NCBI GenBank assembly: GCA_028701815.1
Contig: JAQVPY010000054.1
Location: forward strand, 1 to 11,968
DNA: 11,968 nt
Direction: 5' to 3'
Source: Bacteroidales bacterium
GTDB lineage: Bacteria > Bacteroidota > Bacteroidia > Bacteroidales > BM520
Shown here: one piece after another, positions 6,710 to 11,968 of the stretch
Layout: each line of letters starts with the position of its first letter
How positions within the stretch are numbered: position 1 is the stretch's first letter
Notes under the pieces: model-generated
Database searches by the model: none
Seen by the model: the letters and a program-made list of their open reading frames with translations, nothing else
Told to the model about the DNA's origin: nothing
Translations under genes and position numbers: made by a program

Positions 6710-8443
6710 CTATTTCTGCAAGGTGAATAAAAACTCCAATCCGCCCTCAACGCGATTTTTGGCTACAACAGTTCCACCGTGAAATGCAATGGCGTTTTTT
6801 ACAATGGATAATCCGAGTCCCGACCCCCCGCTGTCGCGTGAACGTCCTTCATTGACTCTATAAAAACGTTCGAATAGACGGTTTAAATGTTCATCGGGGA
6901 TGCCTACACCGTCGTCGGAAAAGGAAAAATAGAAATACTGCCGGTCCTCGTTGTATTTAGTGACCGTTATATTTATGTTTTCGCCTGCATATCGCAGCGC
7001 ATTGTCGGTTAAATTGCGGAAAATGGAGTACAGCAGATTATAGTTTCCGTTAACGGAAACGCCCTCTATTCCCTCCCATTTAAAGGTGTCTCTTTTTTCT
7101 GCAAGCCGTTCTCCAAAGTCGTCCTTGACATCTGATATGACGCGCTCTATTGAAACGGATTCTTTGGCGAAACTCGTTGCTCCGTCTTCAATCTTGGTGA
7201 GAAGGCTCATGTCTTGTATCAGTTCAGAGAGTACAAGAGTCTGGTTGTAGGCTTTGCTGATAAACAGCTGCTCTTTGTCGCGGCTTAACTCGTCCCCTAA
7301 CGCCAATTCGAGATATCCTCTAATACTTGTTACCGGTGTGCGAAGCTCATGTGCAATGTTGGAAGTCATCTCCTGTTTGATCTTCCTCGTCTTTTCCTGC
7401 TTTGTTATGTCGGCGATGTTGATCTCAAAACTGCCGTCTTCGAAAATATTGATCATGATGTTGAAGGTCTTGCCTTGCTTGTTGATGCGAGTCTCAAAGT
7501 AGGTGTCGTCGGCTTTCGGCGCTGAAAGGAAGTCGTTGACTGTCTCGAACGACTTGTCTGTGAAGATTCTCTGCGGTTCAGACATGGCCTCGTCGGTGAT
7601 GATGTTCAGATATTGGATGAATAGCCCGTTGAAGAATACCGGAGTTTTGTCTGCGGCGAAGAAACACAGCCCCTCGCCCGAAGTGTGGACGTGTTGTAAC
7701 AGCTTGTCGCGCTCAATGTCAACGAGCTTTTTATTTATATCGAGTTGACGGTACCTATCCATGATCTCTTTGCCTATTTCACCGAGTTCGTCGTTGGGAA
7801 ACTCAATGACCCTTTCGGTGATACCGTTAGTGGCAAACTCTTTTAACTTTTTTATGGAGTTGCCGAATCTGTCTGCCACGAATCTTATGAAAAACAGTGA
7901 GATGAGAAAAAGTCCTATTATGAAATACAAAAACAGGTTGTCCGATTTTAAAAAATTCCGAAGATGAACGTCGTAAGGAAAAGCCACCCGAACATAGTAG
8001 CGGTTATAGCGTTTTGCATAATACAGGTATTTCTTGTCGTTGGAAGAAGATCTCCTAATATCTGTGCCTTTGCCTTTGGCGGAGGCGTGCGCTATCTCGG
8101 GGCGGGTGGAGTGGTTATCCCATACGATGTTAGTATTGGAGCCCGACCTGTCGTATAATACGTTGCCGTTTCTGTCTATTATGGTGATTCTTAGATTCTC
8201 CGGAAAGACCCGCGCGATGCTGTCGATAGAAGAGATGAGGCTTATGTCTTCACCTATCGTGCCGGCAATAATAGAGGAGTAGGCATCGAGTTTCTCTTCT
8301 AACGCCTCGCTTCTCAGTTTTCTCTCTTGTGAGCGCTCAAAAATGATGATGCCACAGGAAAAAAGCGCAAAGATGATAAAGTAATAAAGCGAAAGCTTCT
8401 GTTTGTATTGAATTTTCATCGGAAACGGGTTGTTGTCAATCAT
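6710..8443 (-). CDS. phoR: Membrane sensor histidine kinase of the phosphate system
   Basis: Inner-membrane kinase that phosphorylates PhoB and, by context, responds to Pst/PhoU state. Of 577 residues, transmembrane helices lie at about 17-36 and 168-188 and flank a periplasmic region of about 130 residues. A HAMP-like linker follows (about 189-245), then a PAS-like domain (about 249-350), then HisKA with His365 in SNIAHELRTP. The ATPase domain shows the N box (Asn477 and Asn481 in RNLTDNALRYA), G1 box DDGVGIP (510-516), F box LFERFYRV (523-530) and G2 box GGSGLGLSIV (539-548). The first ATG (8443) overlaps the end of phoB by 8 bases. Met9 (ATG at 8419) is an alternative start that would leave a short gap; the sequence does not decide. 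E. coli PhoR has only a very small periplasmic part, so this large one suggests an added extracytoplasmic input. The assignment as PhoR rests on the neighbours. Confidence 0.87.
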   Translation of the reverse strand: MIDNNPFPMKIQYKQKLSLYYFIIFALFSCGIIIFERSQERKLRSEALEEKLDAYSSIIAGTIGEDISLISSIDSIARVFPENLRITIIDRNGNVLYDRSGSNTNIVWDNHSTRPEIAHASAKGKGTDIRRSSSNDKKYLYYAKRYNRYYVRVAFPYDVHLRNFLKSDNLFLYFIIGLFLISLFFIRFVADRFGNSIKKLKEFATNGITERVIEFPNDELGEIGKEIMDRYRQLDINKKLVDIERDKLLQHVHTSGEGLCFFAADKTPVFFNGLFIQYLNIITDEAMSEPQRIFTDKSFETVNDFLSAPKADDTYFETRINKQGKTFNIMINIFEDGSFEINIADITKQEKTRKIKQEMTSNIAHELRTPVTSIRGYLELALGDELSRDKEQLFISKAYNQTLVLSELIQDMSLLTKIEDGATSFAKESVSIERVISDVKDDFGERLAEKRDTFKWEGIEGVSVNGNYNLLYSIFRNLTDNALRYAGENINITVTKYNEDRQYFYFSFSDDGVGIPDEHLNRLFERFYRVNEGRSRDSGGSGLGLSIVKNAIAFHGGTVVAKNRVEGGLEFLFTLQK

Positions 8444-9113
8444 CTAAAAATAGTCGGTACCCATAGCCCGAACGGTTGGCGATGACACCGGAATATTCAC
8501 CGAGTTTTTTTCTGAGACGTGTAATATGCACGTCGACGGTGCGGTCTGTAATATATGGCGTTTCTTTCCATAAGGTGCCTATTATTTCCTCACGAGAGAA
8601 TATCTTGTCTTTGTGTCTGATGAGCAACTCGAGAATCTCAAATTCCGTTTTTGTAAGTCCGATGTCTTCATTATTGATAGAAGCCTCTTTATTGTTGAAA
8701 TTCACATACAGGTTTTTGTACTTAAATGTGTCCGATTGAGATTTGTCGGGTTGTCTTTTCAGAACGGCTTTAATACGGGCTGAGACTTCTTTTAGCGAAA
8801 AAGGTTTGGAGATATAGTCGTCACCCCCCACGGAAAATCCCGTGAGCATATCGTTTTCGGTGTCTTTTGCGGTCAGAAAAATAATAGGGATATTGTTCCC
8901 TGCTTTGCGTAAGCCCTCAGCCATCTTATATCCCGACAGTCCTTTCATCATCACGTCTAAGAGGATGATAGAAAATTCGGGAGACAGCATGTCTATGGCG
9001 TCTTCAGCGGAGTTTGCCGTTATTGTTTCATAGCCCTCGCTGTCTAAATAAAACGACAGGATCTCGCAGATGTCCGGCTCATCATCGACAATAAGGATTT
9101 TAAATTTTGACAT
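8436..9113 (-). CDS. phoB: OmpR/PhoB-family response regulator
   Basis: DNA-binding response regulator expected to control the phosphate-starvation regulon after phosphorylation by the adjacent kinase. With the ATG at 9113 it has 225 residues. The receiver domain (about 4-118) shows the acidic pair Asp10/Asp11, the phosphoacceptor Asp53 in IILLDVMM, Thr81 in FLTAKD and Lys103 in ISKPFS. The winged-helix domain (about 128-223) has LTKTEFEILELL, a recognition helix RTVDVHITRLRKKL and the wing SGYGYRLF. The frame is open 18 bases further up to a TTG at 9131, but the ATG gives the standard family start, MSKFKILIVDDE. Its TGA lies within the start region of phoR, so the pair is probably translationally coupled. 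A 45-bp gap separates it from phoU. Confidence 0.9.
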   Translation of the reverse strand: MSKFKILIVDDEPDICEILSFYLDSEGYETITANSAEDAIDMLSPEFSIILLDVMMKGLSGYKMAEGLRKAGNNIPIIFLTAKDTENDMLTGFSVGGDDYISKPFSLKEVSARIKAVLKRQPDKSQSDTFKYKNLYVNFNNKEASINNEDIGLTKTEFEILELLIRHKDKIFSREEIIGTLWKETPYITDRTVDVHITRLRKKLGEYSGVIANRSGYGYRLFLDD

Positions 9114-9128
9114 AAACGATATTTTAGG

Positions 9129-9136
9129 CAAAAATA
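9129..9136 (-). promoter_or_regulatory. Possible internal promoter -7 element before phoB
   Basis: On the minus strand TATTTTTG fits the TAnnTTTG consensus, 15 bases before the phoB ATG, in the phoU-phoB gap. No TTG is seen at the right distance. A 7-bp-arm dyad (9150-9164) spans the phoU stop just upstream. An independent phoB-phoR promoter is possible but weakly supported. Confidence 0.25.
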
Positions 9137-9158
9137 ATAATAAATATTAAAATAGATT

Positions 9159-9833
9159 CTATTTATTTACTATTCCGTGTTTTAAGACCTTGGCATCTAT
9201 GTAAAAGACTATTTCTTCAACGATGTTGCTGCAATGGTCGCCAATACGTTCCAACTTTCTTATCAGCAGCATCAGCTTAAGTCCACAGCGGATATAGTCG
9301 GGATGAGCCTGCAGGTAATTCGTCAGCACGTCGATAGCTTTATGATAATACCCGTCGATTTCATCGTCTTTGGCGAGGATTTTCCCTGCCACCTTAGTAT
9401 TCTCCGATTCAAGAGCTACATAACTGTCCGACAACATGGACAGGGTTTCCGAAAACATTTTTTCTATCTGCAAATCTTCGATTATTTCGGGGTTATGTCC
9501 GTTGCAGTCGTTTCCGATAACGTAAGCTGCAATGCCTTCGGCAAAATCGGCGATTCTTTCCAATGTATTGGAAATCTTTAATATGGAAAGTACAAGTCGT
9601 AAATCTATCGCTACGGGAGCAAAAAGAGCGATATAATTCTCGCAGTCGCTGTCGATTTTCAAGTCGAATGCGTCAACTCTTTTTTCGCGGCTGATTATCT
9701 CACGCGCCAGCTCTATGTCGCTATTAAGAAAAGCTTCTTTAGCCTTTTCACATTGAGATATCACTAATCGCCACATCTCGTTTACCTCATCTTTTAAGGA
9801 TTCTAATTCTTTTTCTGTATGTTTCATCATCAT
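9159..9833 (-). CDS. phoU: Phosphate transport system regulator PhoU
   Basis: Cytoplasmic, probably membrane-associated helical protein that passes the state of the Pst transporter to PhoR and limits phosphate uptake. Its 224 residues form two PhoU repeats, as is normal. Repeat one has the metal-cluster-type acidic segment REKRVDAFD (49-57) and LERIADFAEGIA (91-102). Repeat two has KDDEIDGYYHKA (155-166) and LERIGDHCSNIVEE (194-207). Three consecutive ATG codons (9833, 9830, 9827) could each start it; the first is used. It lies between pstB (44-bp gap) and phoB (45-bp gap) on the same strand, matching its linking role. Confidence 0.93.
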   Translation of the reverse strand: MMMKHTEKELESLKDEVNEMWRLVISQCEKAKEAFLNSDIELAREIISREKRVDAFDLKIDSDCENYIALFAPVAIDLRLVLSILKISNTLERIADFAEGIAAYVIGNDCNGHNPEIIEDLQIEKMFSETLSMLSDSYVALESENTKVAGKILAKDDEIDGYYHKAIDVLTNYLQAHPDYIRCGLKLMLLIRKLERIGDHCSNIVEEIVFYIDAKVLKHGIVNK

Positions 9834-9877
9834 TGTCAGGATTTAATTTGTGAATATTTGTTAGAGTAGGCAGCGGA

Positions 9878-10624
9878 CTATCCGAAGCGTCCGGTTATAT
9901 AGTTCTGAGTCTGCTCTTTATCGGGGTTTAAGAAGATCTTTTTAGTGTCGTTATATTCAATTAGTTCGCCGAGCATAAAGAAGCCCGTTTTATCGCTGAT
10001 ACGCGCGGCTTGTTGCATGTTGTGGGTGACGATAACTATTGTATAATCTTGTTTTAAAGTCACTATAAGTTCTTCTATTTTTGAAGTAGAGATAGGGTCG
10101 AGGGCTGAAGCCGGCTCGTCCATAAGCAGGATAGACGGGGAGATGGCGAGGGCTCTTGCAATACACAGCCGCTGTTGTTGACCGCCCGAGAGTTCAAAGG
10201 CCGACTTTTTCAATTTGTCTTTAACTTCGTCCCACAGGGCTGCTGACCTTAATGATTCTTCAACACGTTGCGCTATGAATGCTTTGTCGCGGATGTCATT
10301 AATGCGCAGTCCGTAAGCTATGTTCTCGAATATCGATTTAGGAAACGGGTTGGGTTTTTGAAAGACCATGCCCACTTTTTTTCTCAATTCGTCAACCTGA
10401 ACGTTTTTTTGATATATGTCGTGATTGTCAATCAGACATTGACCTGTCAGTCGTGTGTTTTCAATTAAATCGTTCATTCTGTTGAAGAGTCGTAAAAAAG
10501 TCGATTTGCCGCAGCCGGAAGGACCTATAAAAGCGGTGACGGTGTTCTTTTCCATTATCATGTTGATGTCTTTCAGAGCGTGAAAGTCGCCATAATAAAA
10601 GTTTACTTCTTTAGCCTGTATCAT
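9878..10624 (-). CDS. pstB: Phosphate ABC transporter ATP-binding protein PstB
   Basis: ATPase subunit of the high-affinity phosphate importer; a dimer on the cytoplasmic face drives transport through PstA/PstC. The 248 residues match the family length. Visible elements are Walker A GPSGCGKST (34-42) and the Q-loop with Gln89 in VFQKPNPFPKSI, which is characteristic of PstB. The signature LSGGQ (145-149) is followed by QQRLCIARALA, then Walker B ILLMDEPASALDP and the H-loop His201. The end (NYITGRFG) is the usual PstB C-terminus. The ATG lies 3 bases after the pstA stop, so the two genes are in one transcript. Confidence 0.96.
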   Translation of the reverse strand: MIQAKEVNFYYGDFHALKDINMIMEKNTVTAFIGPSGCGKSTFLRLFNRMNDLIENTRLTGQCLIDNHDIYQKNVQVDELRKKVGMVFQKPNPFPKSIFENIAYGLRINDIRDKAFIAQRVEESLRSAALWDEVKDKLKKSAFELSGGQQQRLCIARALAISPSILLMDEPASALDPISTSKIEELIVTLKQDYTIVIVTHNMQQAARISDKTGFFMLGELIEYNDTKKIFLNPDKEQTQNYITGRFG

Positions 10625-10627
10625 AAT

Positions 10628-11482
10628 TTAACCAGTTTTAACTTTGTTACTGAAATATTTTCTGATTATGGTAGCGAGGGTGTTCATTAGCAGGACGATT
10701 ATGATAAGCACGAGTGCTGTGCCATAAGCAATTGGTCGTGAGGCTTCAATATCCGTTCCACTCGTCGCTATCACGTATAAATGATAGGGTAGAGCCATCA
10801 CTTGGTCGAAGATGCTGTCGGGGAGCTTAGGAAGAAAATAGGCGGCGACGGTAAACAAAATCGGTGCTGTCTCTCCGGAGACTCGTCCTATTGACAGTAT
10901 CATTCCCGTTATGATGTTCGGAAAAGCCATAGGCAAAATCACCCTTCTTATCGTCTGCAATTTACTCGCTCCAAGAGCATAGCTGCCGGTTCTGAAAGAG
11001 TCCGGAATAGCCTTTAAGGCTTCTTCCGTAGTTCTTATTATCAGCGGTAATACAAGTAGTCCCAACGTACAGGAGCCTGCAAGTATTGAGTCTCCGAAGC
11101 CTAACGTGTTTACAAACAGTGCCATGCCGAAAAGTCCGAATACTATCGAGGGAATGCTCCCCAGGTTGTTGGTCATTATCCTGATAAACCTGACAATCCA
11201 CCCGTTGCCTGCATATTCGTTCATATATATAGCCGACATGACGCCTATGGGAAACGCGAATATTATGCTGCCTGCGATAAGACATAAAGTTCCTATTATC
11301 GCAGGAAAGATGCCGCTGGAGGTCATCCCTTCCGTGGGCGCTGTGGTTAAAAATTCCCAACTTATGACACCTGCTCCGTGGAAAATGATGAAACCTAATA
11401 TCCAGACTAATATGCCAACTACAAGTAGCCCTAAGAAACGAAAGATCGTAAATGCAATTTTCTCTTTTATCTTTTTATTCAT
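10628..11482 (-). CDS. pstA: Phosphate ABC transporter permease PstA
   Basis: Inner-membrane permease that pairs with PstC to form the phosphate channel. The 284 residues contain about six hydrophobic helices (first at about 14-34, last at about 252-272). The large periplasmic N-terminal segment SWEFLTTAPTEGMTSSGIFPAI (41-62) is typical of PstA. The coupling EAA-type loop YALGASKLQTIRRVILP (168-184), which contacts PstB, is intact, as is the GRVSGETAPI motif (199-208). Its ATG shares one base with the pstC stop (TAATG), indicating coupled translation. Confidence 0.96.
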   Translation of the reverse strand: MNKKIKEKIAFTIFRFLGLLVVGILVWILGFIIFHGAGVISWEFLTTAPTEGMTSSGIFPAIIGTLCLIAGSIIFAFPIGVMSAIYMNEYAGNGWIVRFIRIMTNNLGSIPSIVFGLFGMALFVNTLGFGDSILAGSCTLGLLVLPLIIRTTEEALKAIPDSFRTGSYALGASKLQTIRRVILPMAFPNIITGMILSIGRVSGETAPILFTVAAYFLPKLPDSIFDQVMALPYHLYVIATSGTDIEASRPIAYGTALVLIIIVLLMNTLATIIRKYFSNKVKTG

Positions 11483-11968
11483 TATAATCCTTTGTTATGC
11501 TGTTTTGAAGGTATTATTTCTGCCGCCGTACTGATTACCAATGTGATGATAAACAAAATGCAGCCTAATAGAAATAGCGCCTCATAATGAGCGCCTCCTG
11601 CAGGTGCTTCGCCTAATTCTGCCGCGATGGTAGCCGGAATGGTCCTCACGGGTTCAAACAGCGAATTGGGAATCACGGCTGCATTTCCCGTTACCATCAA
11701 TACGGCCATGGTCTCGCCGATAGCCCTTCCTATCCCTAATACCACTGCCGCCATAATTCCTGAGCCGGCATAAGGTATTATCACCTTATATATCGTCTGC
11801 CAACGCGTGGCACCTAAGGCGAGACTCGCTTCACGCATGGCTTGCGGCGTCCCTCGCATCGCGTCTTCCGCAATGGTTATGATGGTAGGTAAAGCCATTA
11901 TGGCTAAGACAATACTGCCTGCAAATGCCGTTTCCCCGACAGGAAGGTTAAATGCTTTCTGAATCAGG
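11482..11968 (-). CDS. pstC: Phosphate ABC transporter permease PstC (N-terminus cut by window edge)
   Basis: Partner permease to PstA in the phosphate importer. Only the C-terminal 161 residues lie in the window; the frame remains open to the right edge, so the methionine in IMALPTII is internal and not a start. Visible features are the ETAFAGSIVLAIMALPTIITIAEDA stretch (shown here by its ends, ETAFAG and IAEDA), the EAA-type loop LALGATRWQTIYKVIIP, GRAIGETMAVLMVTGN typical of PstC, and a last membrane helix near ALFLLGCILFIITLVIS. A separate pstS gene for the binding protein would be expected further upstream, outside the window. Confidence 0.95.
   Translation of the reverse strand, partial: LIQKAFNLPVGETAFAGSIVLAIMALPTIITIAEDAMRGTPQAMREASLALGATRWQTIYKVIIPYAGSGIMAAVVLGIGRAIGETMAVLMVTGNAAVIPNSLFEPVRTIPATIAAELGEAPAGGAHYEALFLLGCILFIITLVISTAAEIIPSKQHNKGL

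Noticed and set aside
7254..8282. Several plus-strand open frames opposite phoR
   Set aside because: They are antisense to a fully recognisable histidine kinase and encode no domain; they reflect codon bias of the real gene.
9114..9131. phoB starting at TTG 9131, adding six residues
   Set aside because: The ATG at 9113 gives the standard receiver-domain start; the extra residues are not family-like and cover the A/T-rich gap.

Overview
The window looks like a chromosomal segment of a Bacteroidota bacterium, most likely order Bacteroidales. The evidence is a TonB-dependent receptor with a CarboxypepD_reg-like N-terminal extension, a secreted family 2 glycoside hydrolase, A-rich start regions without clear Shine-Dalgarno sequences, and several TAnnTTTG-type -7 promoter elements. 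This is inference from gene content; no 16S rRNA or other marker is present. No tRNA, rRNA, CRISPR array, transposase or phage structural gene was seen.

Left part (1-3375), envelope and metal traffic. A TonB-dependent receptor on the minus strand runs off the left edge. Behind it, on the same strand, is a 56-residue lipoprotein gene that resembles the start of Bor-family lipoproteins and ends early, followed at once by a perfect 13-bp hairpin. Divergent from these is a cation diffusion facilitator with a Zn-type His/Asp site. The roughly 100-bp divergent promoter region holds a 15-bp dyad that could be an operator.

Middle (3388-6634), a tightly packed minus-strand operon in the order phosphoglycerate mutase, membrane-anchored FMN-binding protein, secreted GH2 glycosidase. 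The junctions are TAATG and ATGA overlaps, so translation is probably coupled. The mutase gene (gpmA) carries an in-frame TGA at codon 58, which separates the catalytic RHG motif from the rest of the enzyme. It is annotated as a pseudogene unless the base is a sequencing error.

Right part (6710-11968), a phosphate uptake and sensing cluster on the minus strand, transcribed pstC (partial), pstA, pstB, phoU, phoB, phoR. PstC and PstA form the inner-membrane channel and PstB powers it. PhoU links transporter state to the kinase PhoR, and PhoR phosphorylates the regulator PhoB. The missing parts, the phosphate-binding protein PstS and the start of pstC, would lie beyond the right edge.

No clearly new biological system was found. 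The items most worth a second look are the nonsense codon in gpmA, the unusual gpmA/FMN-protein/GH2 operon, the shortened Bor-like lipoprotein, and the dyad between the divergent metal-related genes.
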